A DNA stretch of 25,853 nucleotides from an uncultured Actinotalea sp. (lineage in GTDB: Bacteria; Actinomycetota; Actinomycetes; Actinomycetales; Cellulomonadaceae), in NCBI RefSeq assembly GCF_946885855.1, contig NZ_CAMPHH010000009.1:1-25853 (forward strand). Direction: 5' to 3'. The notes under the pieces are model-generated. The model was given only the letters and a program-made list of their open reading frames with translations. It ran no database searches and was not told the DNA's origin. Below, one piece after another: positions 1 through 7,310 of the stretch (the stretch's first letter is position 1; every line of letters begins with the position of its first letter). Both the position numbers and the translations under genes were made by a program.

Positions 1-3
1 GTG

Positions 4-102
4 TCAGCGAGGCAGGCCCACGACGGGCCGGGTAAATCGCCGCGGCACTCCCGCGCCGACGGCGACGCGGCGTGCGTCGTCGGGGGCGGCGGGGCGGGTC
101 AT
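4..102 (-). CDS. Possible 5' end of an unidentified gene, disrupted at the window edge
   Basis: An ATG at 102 is preceded by CACGAT and a 7-nt spacer, the same -10-to-start geometry seen at many genes in this window. The first codons have strong G/C at the third position (MTRPAAPDDARR...), as real genes here do. The frame meets TGA at 4-6 after only 32 codons, and the codons nearest the edge (CGA TTT) are atypical. An ATG at 111 is an in-frame alternative. I do not recognise the protein. It could be a spurious short ORF, or the start of a real gene whose continuation is lost because the edge sequence is not native. Confidence 0.22.
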   Translation of the reverse strand: MTRPAAPDDARRVAVGAGVPRRFTRPVVGLPR

Positions 103-111
103 GCCGGCCAT

Positions 112-302
112 CGTGGCACATGCGGCTCCTGGGCCCGATCGGTTTCCCCGGCCGCACGGTCCTACGCCAGCGGGTCCCGCGACCCCCGGTCCCGGCGTAC
201 CCGCTTCCCGACGGTAGGCGCCCACCCGCGAAGGCACCGCCTGCCTCGGCAGGGTCTGGCACGGCAGGGTCTGGCACGACGGCGTCTGCCGACGCGCCGT
301 CC
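112..302. other. Gene-free stretch downstream of thpR
   Basis: I see no convincing gene here; the open frames on the plus strand are Arg/Pro-rich shadows. The stretch holds a short tandem repeat (247-276) and small inverted repeats such as 241-252, which may help end thpR transcription on the minus strand. Confidence 0.5.
247..276. repeat. Two exact 15-bp tandem repeats with a degenerate third copy
   Basis: The unit cggcagggtctggca occurs at 247-261 and 262-276. A third copy at 277-291 matches 10 of 15 positions. On the minus strand the array lies just after the thpR stop. Repeated CTGCC/GGCAG segments can pair with each other, for example within 241-252. Confidence 0.8.
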
Positions 303-956
303 CTACCCCGCGCCCAGGAGCGGGAAGCTGGCGACGTCGACGTGCAGTGCCGCGCCCCCGCGCCCCTGACCCAGCTCCGAACGGACGAGCCGCACCTCCT
401 CGACGGTCCACGACGGCCCCTCGTAGACCCCCAGCGCGCGGACCGCGGCCGCGAGCGGGTCGCCGTCGTCCGCCCGGCCGCGTGCGGCCGCAGCGCGGGC
501 GGGACGACGTCGCGTCCGGGCGGCTCGGACGTCGTCGGTCACGCGGCCGACCGTCAGATGCGGCCGCGACCGCTCCCGGGCCTCGGTGCGCCCGAGCACC
601 GCGGCTCCGACCTCGCGTGCCCCTAGGGCGAGGCGGGACACGGCCGACCCGTCGCCCGCGACGCCGACCCAGAGGGTGCGGTGGGAGAAGACGCCCGCGC
701 CCCGGAGCCGCAGCCCGAACGGAGCCTGCTCCTCCGCGAGCGTGGCGAGGCCCTGCTCGAGCTCGGGCACCGCACCCTCCGAGGCCTCGCCGTAGAAGGC
801 GAGGGTCACGTGCCAGTTCTCGGGCGGTGACCAGCGCACCGGTCCCGTGGATCGTCCTGCCGGCCCCTCGCCGCGACCCAGGCTGACGGCCCCCAGCGCG
901 GCGGCCAGGTGCACCAGGACGACATCGGGCGGGCGGATGGAGGCGAAGAGACGCAC
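303..956 (-). CDS. thpR: 2'-5' RNA ligase-like 2H phosphoesterase (ThpR/LigT family)
   Basis: This is a 217-residue protein of the 2H phosphoesterase superfamily, whose bacterial ThpR members act on 2',3'-cyclic or 2'-5'-linked RNA ends. Both signature HxTx motifs are present: HVTL at residues 49-52 after a typical PENWHVTLAF segment, and HLTV at 133-136. The N-terminus VRLFASIRPP is characteristic (family: RLFVAI.PP). I chose the GTG at 956 because the family homology begins there. The frame stays open upstream, but only as a shadow of the methyltransferase gene. No Shine-Dalgarno is visible, while CATCCT sits 6 nt before the GTG, which suggests a leaderless transcript. The segment around residues 145-167 is unusually Arg/Ala-rich. 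The natural substrate is unknown. Confidence 0.88.
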   Translation of the reverse strand: MRLFASIRPPDVVLVHLAAALGAVSLGRGEGPAGRSTGPVRWSPPENWHVTLAFYGEASEGAVPELEQGLATLAEEQAPFGLRLRGAGVFSHRTLWVGVAGDGSAVSRLALGAREVGAAVLGRTEARERSRPHLTVGRVTDDVRAARTRRRPARAAAARGRADDGDPLAAAVRALGVYEGPSWTVEEVRLVRSELGQGRGGAALHVDVASFPLLGAG

Positions 957-962
957 GGGACC

Positions 963-968
963 AGGATG
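963..968 (-). promoter_or_regulatory. Candidate leaderless -10 element of thpR
   Basis: CATCCT (minus strand) is followed by 6 nt and the GTG start at 956. It has A at position 2 and T at position 6 but C at position 1, so it is a weaker match than others in the window. Confidence 0.4.
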
Positions 969-1047
969 CCGCGGTCCCGCCACGCCCGGCACGCCCGCCG
1001 CGCACGCTCGGAGCCTGGTGCGCCCGGACCCTGGAACGGCGGGCTGC

Positions 1048-1914
1048 CTAGCTGTCCCGGGACCCGTCCGCCGGGTGCGCGCGGCGCCGCTGCGCGCGGG
1101 CCGAGGCGTAGAGGCAGACGGTCGCCGCCGTCGCGAGGTTGAGGGACTCGGCTCGCCCGTGCAGCGGGACGCGGACGACGGCGTCCGCCAGGTCCCGGTC
1201 CTGCCGGTGCAGCCCCCGGGCCTCGTTGCCGAACAGCCAGGCCGTGGGCGCCGCGAGGTCGGGGACCTCGGGCGCGCGTGAGGGGTCCCCGACGACGTCG
1301 AGGAGGTCGTCGAGGTCCCACTCACCACCGCCGTCGGCGGCGAGGACCAGCAGACCGGCGGCGTGGCACGCCTCGACGACCGCAGGCAGGGCCACCCCGG
1401 TGACGACCGGCAGGTGGAAGAGGGATCCCGCCGTGGAGCGGACGACCTTGGGGTTGTGCACGTCGACGCTCGCCTCGGTGAGCACCGCGGCGCCCGCGCC
1501 GGCGGCGTCCGCCGCCCGGACGACCGTGCCGGCGTTGCCGGGGTCGCGGACCTGGTGCAGGACAGCGACGAGCCGGGGCGCCCGCCCCAGCACGTCGGCC
1601 AGCATCCGGGAGCGCGGCCGCGCCACGGCGAGGACCTCCTGCGCGTCCGGGCTCATGACGCCCAGCACCTCAGCCGACGCGGTCCGCAGGGGCAAGCCGG
1701 CGCGTGCCGCCGCCGCCACGATCTCCGGGTACCGGTCCGCGGCCGTCTCCGAGACGTACAGGTCGACCACGTCCTCCGGCAGCTCGAGCACGAGCTCGCG
1801 CACGCCCTGGGGTCCCTCGACGAGGTAGAGGCCGTGCCGCAGACGCGCCGAACGCCCGGCCAGCGCCCGCACCGCCTTCACCCGCTCCGCGCGGGGGTTG
1901 GTCAGGTCAGGCAT
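1048..1914 (-). CDS. SpoU/TrmH-family RNA 2'-O-ribose methyltransferase
   Basis: This 288-residue protein is a SAM-dependent SPOUT methyltransferase that would methylate a ribose 2'-OH in tRNA or rRNA. The N-terminal part (about 1-100) is the substrate-binding domain, with GLYLVEGPQGVREL typical of the family. The three SPOUT motifs follow: QVRDPGNAGTVVRAADAAG at 121-139, WLFGNEARGL at 226-235, and VPLHGRAESLNLATAATV at 249-266, which form the knotted SAM site. It starts with ATG 37 nt after the rplT stop, and a methyltransferase at this spot is typical of actinobacteria. It is therefore probably co-transcribed with infC-rpmI-rplT. I cannot tell which nucleotide it modifies, so no symbol is assigned. 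Confidence 0.95.
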   Translation of the reverse strand: MPDLTNPRAERVKAVRALAGRSARLRHGLYLVEGPQGVRELVLELPEDVVDLYVSETAADRYPEIVAAAARAGLPLRTASAEVLGVMSPDAQEVLAVARPRSRMLADVLGRAPRLVAVLHQVRDPGNAGTVVRAADAAGAGAAVLTEASVDVHNPKVVRSTAGSLFHLPVVTGVALPAVVEACHAAGLLVLAADGGGEWDLDDLLDVVGDPSRAPEVPDLAAPTAWLFGNEARGLHRQDRDLADAVVRVPLHGRAESLNLATAATVCLYASARAQRRRAHPADGSRDS

Positions 1915-1951
1915 CGGCCGGGCGTCCGCCGGTCGTGCTTCGTCGCGCCGC

Positions 1952-2335
1952 TCAGGCGGCCGACGGTGCGTTCACGTCGGCCGGGAGCGCGTCCTTGGCC
2001 AGCTGGACGATCTTCGCGAACGCGGCCGGGTCGTTGACCGCGAGCTCGGCCAGGACACGCCGGTCCACCTCGACACCCGCGGCCTTGAGGCCCTGGATGA
2101 AGCGGTTGTACGTCATGCCCTCGGCGCGGACCGCGGCGTTGATGCGCTGGATCCACAGCTTGCGGAAGTCGCCCTTGCGCGCCTTGCGGTCACGGTAGGC
2201 GTAGACGAGGGAGTGGGTGACCTGCTCCTTCGCCTTGCGGTACAGACGCGACCGCTGGCCGCGGTAGCCGGACGCCTTCTCGAGGGTCGACCGGCGCTTC
2301 TTCTGGGCGTTGACCGCCCGCTTCACGCGTGCCAC
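1952..2335 (-). CDS. rplT: 50S ribosomal protein L20
   Basis: The product is 127 residues and carries the classic L20 sequence: [15 protein letters not shown] at the start (GTG codon), then [19 protein letters not shown] and a C-terminal domain with [21 protein letters not shown]20 is needed early in 50S assembly and, in other bacteria, represses its own operon by binding mRNA. A Shine-Dalgarno AAGGAG lies about 7 nt before the GTG. It is the third gene of infC-rpmI-rplT. The 59-nt gap after rpmI holds a nested hairpin that could be a regulatory site. Confidence 0.99.
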   Translation of the reverse strand: MARVKRAVNAQKKRRSTLEKASGYRGQRSRLYRKAKEQVTHSLVYAYRDRKARKGDFRKLWIQRINAAVRAEGMTYNRFIQGLKAAGVEVDRRVLAELAVNDPAAFAKIVQLAKDALPADVNAPSAA

Positions 2336-2365
2336 GTGATGCTCCTTGCGTGTCGGGGCTCACAG

Positions 2366-2398
2366 GTGAGCGGGGTGCTCGCGCACCCGCGGGCTCAC
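2366..2398 (-). promoter_or_regulatory. Nested hairpin with GCGA tetraloop between rpmI and rplT
   Basis: An inner 6-bp stem (2373-2378 with 2383-2388) closes a four-base loop that reads GCGA on the mRNA strand, a GNRA tetraloop. An outer 6-bp stem (2366-2371 with 2393-2398) encloses it and overlaps the rpmI stop codon. It could be a translational operator for L20, an RNA-processing site or a partial terminator. Pairing is read from the sequence; function is inferred. Confidence 0.5.
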
Positions 2399-2589
2399 TT
2401 GCCGAGCAGCTTCTTGATCTTCGGGGCGTCGGCCGGCGACATGACCTGGTCGGACGCGAGGCGACGGGTCCGACGGCTCGACTTGTGCTCGAACAGGTGA
2501 CGGGCGCCCGCCTGCTCCCGCATGACCTTGCCGGTCCCGGTGAGCCGGAAACGCTTCTTCGCACCACTGTGCGTCTTGTTCTTCGGCAC
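2395..2589 (-). CDS. rpmI: 50S ribosomal protein L35
   Basis: The product is 64 residues with the standard L35 pattern: [20 protein letters not shown] at the start and [23 protein letters not shown] at the end. I chose GTG at 2589 because L35 proteins begin (M)PK.K and because AGGAAAGAG lies about 9 nt upstream; a longer frame from 2652 adds residues foreign to the family. It sits 82 nt after infC and 59 nt before rplT. The infC-rpmI gap contains a 7-bp imperfect hairpin at 2633-2650. Confidence 0.98.
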   Translation of the reverse strand: MPKNKTHSGAKKRFRLTGTGKVMREQAGARHLFEHKSSRRTRRLASDQVMSPADAPKIKKLLGK

Positions 2590-2671
2590 TGGTGTGCTCT
2601 CTTTCCTCGTACGCCCGGGGGCTGGTTCACGTGCGGGCCGGTGGGCCTGCACCTGGACGGGTGGTTCGTGG

Positions 2672-3310
2672 TCAGGCGGGCGTGGCGTCGCCCTCGGCGC
2701 CTGCCGGCGCCGCCGGCCCTGCGGCGGTCTCGGCCTGGCCGGCCTGCTTGGCCGCCTCGGCCTCCGCCTGCGCCTTGCGCTTCTCGCTCTTCGCCTCGGC
2801 CTTCTTCTTCAGCGGGGCGAGCACCATGATCATATTTCGGCCGTCCTGCTTCGGCATGCTCTCGATCGTGGCGAGCTCGGCGACGTCGTCCGCGAGGCGC
2901 TGCAGCAGGCGCACGCCCATCTCCGGGCGCGACTGCTCGCGGCCACGGAACATGATCATGACCTTGACCTTGTCGCCCGCCTTGAGGAACCGCTCGACGT
3001 GGCCCTTCTTCGTGCCGTAGTCGTGCGGGTCGATCTTCAGGCGGAAGCGGATCTCCTTGAGGACCGTGTTGGCCTGGTTGCGCCGGGCCTCACGGGCCTT
3101 CATGTCGGCCTCGTACTTGAACTTGCCGAAGTCCATGAGCTTGCAGACCGGCGGCCTGGCGTCCGGGGCGACCTCGACCAGGTCGAGATCGGCCTCCTGC
3201 GCCAGCCGCAGGGCATCCTCCACCCGGACGATGCCGACCTGCTCGCCGTTCGGCCCGACCAGACGGACCTCGGACACGCGGATCCGATCGTTGATGCGCG
3301 GCTCGCTGAT
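2672..3310 (-). CDS. infC: Translation initiation factor IF-3, probably with an ATC start
   Basis: IF-3 binds the 30S subunit, prevents premature joining of 50S and checks the start codon. The 212-residue product has the N-domain signature [20 protein letters not shown], the linker [17 protein letters not shown] (about residues 80-96) and the C-domain ([20 protein letters not shown], then [14 protein letters not shown]). A tail of about 35 residues is Ala/Lys/Glu-rich. Family homology begins right after the ATC at 3308-3310. There is no ATG, GTG or TTG at that point, but GAGGAG lies exactly 6 nt before the ATC. A non-canonical start fits the known use of AUU by E. coli infC. Alternatives are in-frame GTGs at 3373 (inside a hairpin loop) and 3421, neither with a good Shine-Dalgarno, or GTG at codon 12, which would cut the conserved N-terminus. 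Confidence 0.93.
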   Translation of the reverse strand: MSEPRINDRIRVSEVRLVGPNGEQVGIVRVEDALRLAQEADLDLVEVAPDARPPVCKLMDFGKFKYEADMKAREARRNQANTVLKEIRFRLKIDPHDYGTKKGHVERFLKAGDKVKVMIMFRGREQSRPEMGVRLLQRLADDVAELATIESMPKQDGRNMIMVLAPLKKKAEAKSEKRKAQAEAEAAKQAGQAETAAGPAAPAGAEGDATPA

Positions 3311-3714
3311 GTGCTGCTCCTCGAACTCGTCGGGACGACCACCGACGACGAGGAAGGCCCCCGCGTCGAGCACGTCGCGGGGGCCTGCAGTCCGATGGCG
3401 CCGACGACGACGCCGAGGCACGCGCCTCGCGACGACATGCCTCCGGACCGGACCCGGCTCCAGTCGTCCGCCACGGGGGCGGACCGTCGGAACGCGGGTG
3501 GGATCAGCTCCGCTTGTGCACCGGTCCTCTCCCCGCCCCCACTGCGCGGGAAGCGCACTGCGGGCACGGCGAACACCGATCGGTCGTGCGTCACTGTACC
3601 AGGCGTCCGCGAGCGCGGCGCCCGGATACCGGGCAGGCCCGGACCTGCCCGGACGGCCCCGGACCCGCAGGGCGGACCACCGGCACCGACGCCCGGCGGT
3701 GAGAGGATCGTGCC
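3311..3714. promoter_or_regulatory. Structured infC leader and divergent intergenic region
   Basis: These 404 nt lie between divergent infC and the DUF1844 gene. I see no convincing gene. On the minus strand there are three hairpins (3414-3429, 3355-3386, 3326-3352) and an SD GAGGAG at 3317-3322. A candidate extended -10, TGGTACAGT, has its hexamer at 3593-3598, which would give a leader of roughly 275 nt. I see no convincing -35 element. On the plus strand, the end of the region carries GAGGAT 6 nt before the DUF1844 ATG. Confidence 0.55.
3355..3386 (-). terminator. Perfect 11-bp hairpin in the infC leader (attenuator-like)
   Basis: Arms 3355-3365 and 3376-3386 are perfectly complementary (AGGCCCCCGCG on the mRNA strand) around a 10-nt loop. 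The mRNA continues TTCCTCGTCGTC, so there is no long U tract. It sits 45 nt before the proposed infC start and its loop contains an in-frame GTG. An attenuator or translational control element is an inference. Confidence 0.55.
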
Positions 3715-4086
3715 ATGACAGAGGGCACGCCGGGCGACGACGCCCCTACGACCGCCGCGGTGCGCGACATCGCCGAGATCCCCGCCGTGGCGGTCATCCA
3801 GGCCGCCGCCGTCCACCTCATGAGCGCCGCCGCGGTGAAGTGCGGCCTCGCCGAGGACACCGACGAGGTCCGTGGCGCCGACCTCGCCGACCTGGACGAG
3901 GCGCGCAAGCTCATCACCGCACTCGCGGGCCTCGTCACCGCGGCCGCGCCGGAGATCGGCAACCAGCACGCCCGTTCGCTGCGGGACGGGCTGCGCTCCC
4001 TGCAGCTGGCGTTCCGCGAGGCGCTCCCCTACCCCGACGCGCCCGGCGACGGCCCGGGCGAGGCGTTCACCGGCCCGGTCTCCTGA
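3715..4086 (+). CDS. DUF1844 family protein
   Basis: This 123-residue acidic protein matches the actinobacterial DUF1844 family: [24 protein letters not shown] at about 22-45, followed by [19 protein letters not shown] at about 56-74. The family has no established biochemical function. Its gene is commonly found divergent from infC in actinobacteria, as here. The ATG is preceded by GAGAGGATCGTGCC. The GAGAGGA can be read as a Shine-Dalgarno, or GAGGAT as a -10-like element 6 nt before the start. It lies 44 nt upstream of the coiled-coil membrane protein gene. Confidence 0.9.
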   Translation: MTEGTPGDDAPTTAAVRDIAEIPAVAVIQAAAVHLMSAAAVKCGLAEDTDEVRGADLADLDEARKLITALAGLVTAAAPEIGNQHARSLRDGLRSLQLAFREALPYPDAPGDGPGEAFTGPVS

Positions 4087-4118
4087 TCACGGGCCCGGGC
4101 GGTCCCGCCGCCTCGTCC

Positions 4119-4124
4119 TATGCT
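4119..4124 (+). promoter_or_regulatory. Leaderless -10 element of the coiled-coil membrane protein gene
   Basis: TATGCT (TANNNT) is followed by 6 nt (ggccgg) and the GTG at 4131. No Shine-Dalgarno is present, so transcription probably starts at the GTG. Confidence 0.6.
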
Positions 4125-4130
4125 GGCCGG

Positions 4131-4994
4131 GTGACCGACAGCACAGGACTGCCGCGTCCTGCGGGGGGGCCCGGTACCGACGTCAGCCGACGCACCGGCG
4201 ACGCGGACGTGCGTGACCGCGTCCGCACCGGGCCGCTCGCCCCCGGTCCGGGCACCGAGCCGCGAGCCGGCGCCGACGGGAGCGAGGCGACCGCCGTCGT
4301 CGCGGGTCGGGCGCGCCACGCCGCCACCGGGCCTGAGGCGACCGGCCCCGACGCGACCAGGCCTGAGCCGACCGGCCCCGACGCCGCCGAGGAGGCGACC
4401 CCGCGCCCGGACCCGTCCACCGCACCCGCCGCGGACCGTGCCCCCGTCGACGAGGAGCGCCAGGAGCGCCGGCGACGGCGACGGCGCATCGCGACCACGA
4501 CGCTGCTGGTCCTCCTGGTCCTGGGGTTCGCGGCGTCGACCGTGCACCTGTACCGGACGAGCACGGCGTGGGAGCAGCGGGCGGACGCCTACCTCGGCGA
4601 CGCGCGCGGTCTCGGCGAGGACCTGGCCGGCACGCGGGCGGCCCTCGCGGGGACCGAGTCGGAGCTGGAGGGCGTCCGGGCCCAGCTGGCGACCGCGCAG
4701 GCGCGGATCGTCGAGCTCGCGGACGAGAAGGCGCAGATCGGTGACGACCGAGAGGTGCAGCGGCAGCTCGTCGACTACCAGGAGCGGGTGAGCGAGGCGG
4801 CCGGCCAGGTCGCCCTCGCGCTCGACCAGTGCGTCCAGGGTCAGCAGGAGCTCATCGGCTACCTGCAGAACACCGTCACGGGGGTCGCCCAGTACGACGC
4901 GGCGGAGCTCGAGCGGTTCCGCGCCGACGTCGAGCAGCTCTGCCAGACGGCGACCGAGGCGAACATCGCCCTCCAGCGGGAGCTGAGCCGGTGA
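4131..4994 (+). CDS. Single-pass membrane protein with coiled-coil domain, function unknown
   Basis: The 287-residue product has three parts. Residues 1-110 are a disordered Ala/Pro/Gly/Asp-rich segment with short imperfect repeats (ATGPEATGPDAT around 65-76). A run of seven arginines (113-119) precedes one hydrophobic helix at about 120-138 (ATTTLLVLLVLGFAAST). A predicted coiled coil then covers about 160-225, followed by a helical tail with two cysteines (C234, C271). The positive-inside rule puts the repeats in the cytoplasm and the coiled coil outside. Its stop overlaps the start of the lipoprotein protease gene (GTGA), so the two are translationally coupled and may act together at the cell surface. 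I chose GTG at 4131 because a -10-like TATGCT precedes it by 6 nt. No family name can be given. Confidence 0.82.
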   Translation: MTDSTGLPRPAGGPGTDVSRRTGDADVRDRVRTGPLAPGPGTEPRAGADGSEATAVVAGRARHAATGPEATGPDATRPEPTGPDAAEEATPRPDPSTAPAADRAPVDEERQERRRRRRRIATTTLLVLLVLGFAASTVHLYRTSTAWEQRADAYLGDARGLGEDLAGTRAALAGTESELEGVRAQLATAQARIVELADEKAQIGDDREVQRQLVDYQERVSEAAGQVALALDQCVQGQQELIGYLQNTVTGVAQYDAAELERFRADVEQLCQTATEANIALQRELSR

Positions 4995-5761
4995 CCGCCC
5001 GCACCGCTGGGCGACGCGTCCGCAGGACCGCCGTCGTCGTCCTGGCCGCCTCGCTGCTCGCCGGGTGCGCGTCGGTCGAGGGCGTCCTCGACGAGGTGCC
5101 GAGGATGCCGGGGCCGCGGGTGACCGACCTCGTGCCGACCGAGGCGGCGATGGACGCGCCGATCGGGACGGGCACGCTCTCCCCCGACGGCTTCGACGCC
5201 GTCCAGCGGATGGCCGTGCGGATCCGGAACGTCGGCTGCGGGACGCTGACGACCGGCTCGGGCTTCGCCGTCGACGCCACGACGCTCATCACGAACCGGC
5301 ACGTCGTGGACCAGTCGGACACGATCCAGGTGTCGACCTACGACGGGCGCGACGTCGACGTCGCCACGGCCAGCACCGCGGCCCTCGCCGACCTGGCGAT
5401 CGTCCGCACCGTCGGCGAGCTCCCGAGCGCCCCGGTCCTCGCCGATGCCGACCCGGTCCGCGGCGACGCGGTGACCGTGGTGGGCTACCCCCAGGGCGGC
5501 GCGCTCACCGTGACGAGCGGGAGGGTGATCGGCTCCACGACGGACCCGATCAACGAGAGCCTCGGCGAGGTGCTCGTCACCGACGCACCGGTCGAGCCCG
5601 GCAGCTCCGGCTCGGCCGCGCTGGACGAGGAAGGACGCGTCATCGGCGTGGTGTACGCCAAGAACGCCGCCGGCCAGAGCTTCCTCGTCCCCGTGAGCAC
5701 GCTGCGCCGCCTGCTCGACGACAACGCCGCGTTCACCCCGACCCAGCCCTGCGAGCCCTGA
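4991..5761 (+). CDS. Trypsin-like serine protease lipoprotein
   Basis: The 256-residue product has a lipoprotein signal peptide (Arg-rich start, hydrophobic core, lipobox LLAGC with the lipidated cysteine at 26) and a trypsin/HtrA-type protease domain from about 70 to 245. The catalytic triad is visible: His104 in TNRHVV, Asp134 in LADLAIV, and Ser206 in EPGSSGSAAL. The GYPQGG and GVVYAKNAAGQSF segments match the family core. There is no PDZ domain, so it is not a full HtrA. Cys83 and Cys254 could form a disulfide outside the cell. The GTG start overlaps the stop of the preceding membrane protein by 4 nt. The protease should act at the outer face of the membrane; its substrate is unknown. Confidence 0.92.
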   Translation: MTARTAGRRVRRTAVVVLAASLLAGCASVEGVLDEVPRMPGPRVTDLVPTEAAMDAPIGTGTLSPDGFDAVQRMAVRIRNVGCGTLTTGSGFAVDATTLITNRHVVDQSDTIQVSTYDGRDVDVATASTAALADLAIVRTVGELPSAPVLADADPVRGDAVTVVGYPQGGALTVTSGRVIGSTTDPINESLGEVLVTDAPVEPGSSGSAALDEEGRVIGVVYAKNAAGQSFLVPVSTLRRLLDDNAAFTPTQPCEP

Positions 5762-5801
5762 CCGCGGGACGAGCGCACCCCCACCCCGTGCCCGATGCCG
5801 G

Positions 5802-5817
5802 CCGGCCGTCTGGCCGG
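5802..5817. terminator. Hairpin between the convergent protease and SseB genes
   Basis: A 6-bp stem CCGGCC/GGCCGG with a 4-nt loop lies in the 69-bp gap between two converging genes, where a bidirectional terminator would be expected. There is no U tract on either side, so this is only a candidate. Confidence 0.4.
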
Positions 5818-5830
5818 GCGCGCGTCGCCG

Positions 5831-6556
5831 TCAGCCGCGCGCGGTGACAACCCGCATCTCGAGGCTGTCGACCCGCGCCGCGACGACCTCCTCGGCGGCG
5901 AGCGTGCTGCCCACCTGACGCAGGACGCGGTCGAGGGCGTCGCGGTCGAGGCCGGGGGCGAGGGCGACGACCACCGCCACCTCGGCCCGGTCCCCCGGCA
6001 CGGCGTCCGCCGCGCGGACCTGGGGCACCTGCTCGAGCGCGACGGCCACGGCCGCACGCACCTCCTCGACCACGGCGCCGTCGACGACGGCCGGTCGCCA
6101 GCGCTCCCCGAGCGCGAGCGCGCGGACCGCGGTGCGCGGCACGAGGACGGTGACGGGGCCGCCCGGGTCCACGACGAGCACCTCCCAGCCCTCCTGCAGC
6201 GCCGCCGCCGCGGCGCGTGGTCCCTCCGCGGGGACCGGGCGGGCGTCCGCGCGCCAGGCCGCGAGCGACGTCGTGCTCGTGAAGACGGGCAGGGCCGTGC
6301 GGCCGTCCGGCGTCGCCAGTGCGACGACGCCGGTCGACGCCTCCTTGTCGACGTGGAGCCCGGAGGCTGTCGTCGCGGAGGCCTCGACCTCGGCCAGCAC
6401 GGGGACGAGGACGCGGGCCCCGGCGAGCGCCGCCACGACGTCGGGGAGGACGGTCCGACCGTCCCGGAGACCGGCCAGCGCTGCGTCGAGCGCAGGGTCG
6501 GCGGAACCGTCGTCGCCCGCGAAGGCCGACGTGGGCGGGAGCGCCCTGCCCGTCAC
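5831..6556 (-). CDS. SseB-domain protein
   Basis: The 241-residue product has an SseB N-terminal domain at about 20-125 (ALDAALAGLRDG..., ARVLVPVLAEVE, LATPDGRTALPVFTSTTSLAAW) and a second alpha/beta segment at about 150-235 that resembles the SseB C-terminal domain (EQVPQVRAADAVPGDRAEVAVVVAL). SseB proteins are poorly characterised. In actinobacteria the gene is often found just downstream of priA in the histidine cluster, as here with a 22-nt gap, so it is probably the last gene of that transcript. The start is GTG at 6556 with only a weak GAGGC upstream. A link to histidine synthesis is suggested only by position. Confidence 0.85.
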   Translation of the reverse strand: MTGRALPPTSAFAGDDGSADPALDAALAGLRDGRTVLPDVVAALAGARVLVPVLAEVEASATTASGLHVDKEASTGVVALATPDGRTALPVFTSTTSLAAWRADARPVPAEGPRAAAAALQEGWEVLVVDPGGPVTVLVPRTAVRALALGERWRPAVVDGAVVEEVRAAVAVALEQVPQVRAADAVPGDRAEVAVVVALAPGLDRDALDRVLRQVGSTLAAEEVVAARVDSLEMRVVTARG

Positions 6557-6578
6557 GAGCGGCCTCGCCTCGCGCCGG

Positions 6579-7307
6579 TCACGGGCGCCCGGCGACGTCC
6601 AGCGCCTCGGGCAGCGTGAACGCGCCCGCGTAGAGCGCCTTGCCGACGATGGCCCCCTCGACCCCGACGCCGACCAGGTCCCGCAGGGCCGCGAGGTCCG
6701 CCAGGCTCGAGATGCCCCCGGAGGCGACCACGGGGGCGTCGGTGCGCTCGCAGACCTGCCGGAGCAGGTCCAGGTTCGGGCCCCGCAGGGTGCCGTCCTT
6801 GGTCACGTCGGTGACGACGTAGCGTGCGCAGCCGGCACCGTCCAGGCGCTCCAGCACCTCCCACAGGTTCCCGCCCTCGCGGGTCCAGCCCCGTGCGGCG
6901 AGGGTCGTGCCGCGGACGTCGAGGCCGACGGCGATCGCGTCCCCGTGCTCGGCGATGACCTTCGCGGTCCACTCCGGGTCCTCGAGGGCGGCCGTGCCGA
7001 GGTTGACCCGTCGGCACCCGGTCGCGAGGGCCCGCTCGAGCGAGGCGTCGTCGCGGATCCCGCCCGACAGCTCCACCTTGACGTCGAGCGCCCCGACGAC
7101 CTCCGCGAGGAGCGCGGCGTTGGAGCCCCGCCCGAACGCGGCGTCGAGGTCGACCAGGTGGATCCACTCGGCGCCGCCGGACTGCCAGTCCAGCGCGGCC
7201 GCCATCGGGCTGCCGTAGGAGGTCTCGGAGCCGGCCTCGCCCTGGACGAGGCGGACCGCCTGCCCGTCGGCGACGTCCACGGCGGGCAGGAGCTCGAGTC
7301 GGGTCAT
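6579..7307 (-). CDS. priA: Phosphoribosyl isomerase A (HisA/TrpF bifunctional type)
   Basis: The 242-residue TIM-barrel protein catalyses the Amadori isomerisation of ProFAR in histidine synthesis. In many actinobacteria the same enzyme also does the TrpF step (PRA isomerisation) of tryptophan synthesis. The catalytic acid/base pair is visible as Asp11 (AVDVADG) and an aspartate in [10 protein letters not shown] (167 or 171). Arg19, Ser81 and Arg85 occupy the positions described for PriA, and the loop ARGW (138-141) carries the Arg/Trp pair linked to dual specificity, so I call it PriA rather than plain HisA. Whether it replaces a separate TrpF cannot be judged from this window. It starts with ATG 3 nt after the hisH stop. 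Confidence 0.96.
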   Translation of the reverse strand: MTRLELLPAVDVADGQAVRLVQGEAGSETSYGSPMAAALDWQSGGAEWIHLVDLDAAFGRGSNAALLAEVVGALDVKVELSGGIRDDASLERALATGCRRVNLGTAALEDPEWTAKVIAEHGDAIAVGLDVRGTTLAARGWTREGGNLWEVLERLDGAGCARYVVTDVTKDGTLRGPNLDLLRQVCERTDAPVVASGGISSLADLAALRDLVGVGVEGAIVGKALYAGAFTLPEALDVAGRP

Positions 7308-7310
7308 GCG

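Noticed and set aside
957..1328. N-terminal extension of thpR to 1328 in the same frame
   Set aside because: The added residues are Arg/Ser/Thr-rich and lie in another frame of the methyltransferase gene. ThpR homology starts at the GTG at 956.
2633..2650. Hairpin in the infC-rpmI gap as a terminator
   Set aside because: The 7-bp stem has an A-C mismatch in the RNA and no U tract, and rpmI must be transcribed from infC. At most it is a minor structure.
3311..3421. infC starting at GTG 3421 or GTG 3373
   Set aside because: These add up to 37 residues without family similarity, neither has a good Shine-Dalgarno, and one lies in a hairpin loop. ATC at 3310 fits better, although I cannot exclude them.
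3300..3520. A short leader peptide beginning GTG CAC AAG upstream of infC
   Set aside because: It would be only five codons long, and there is no run of regulatory codons that would point to attenuation.
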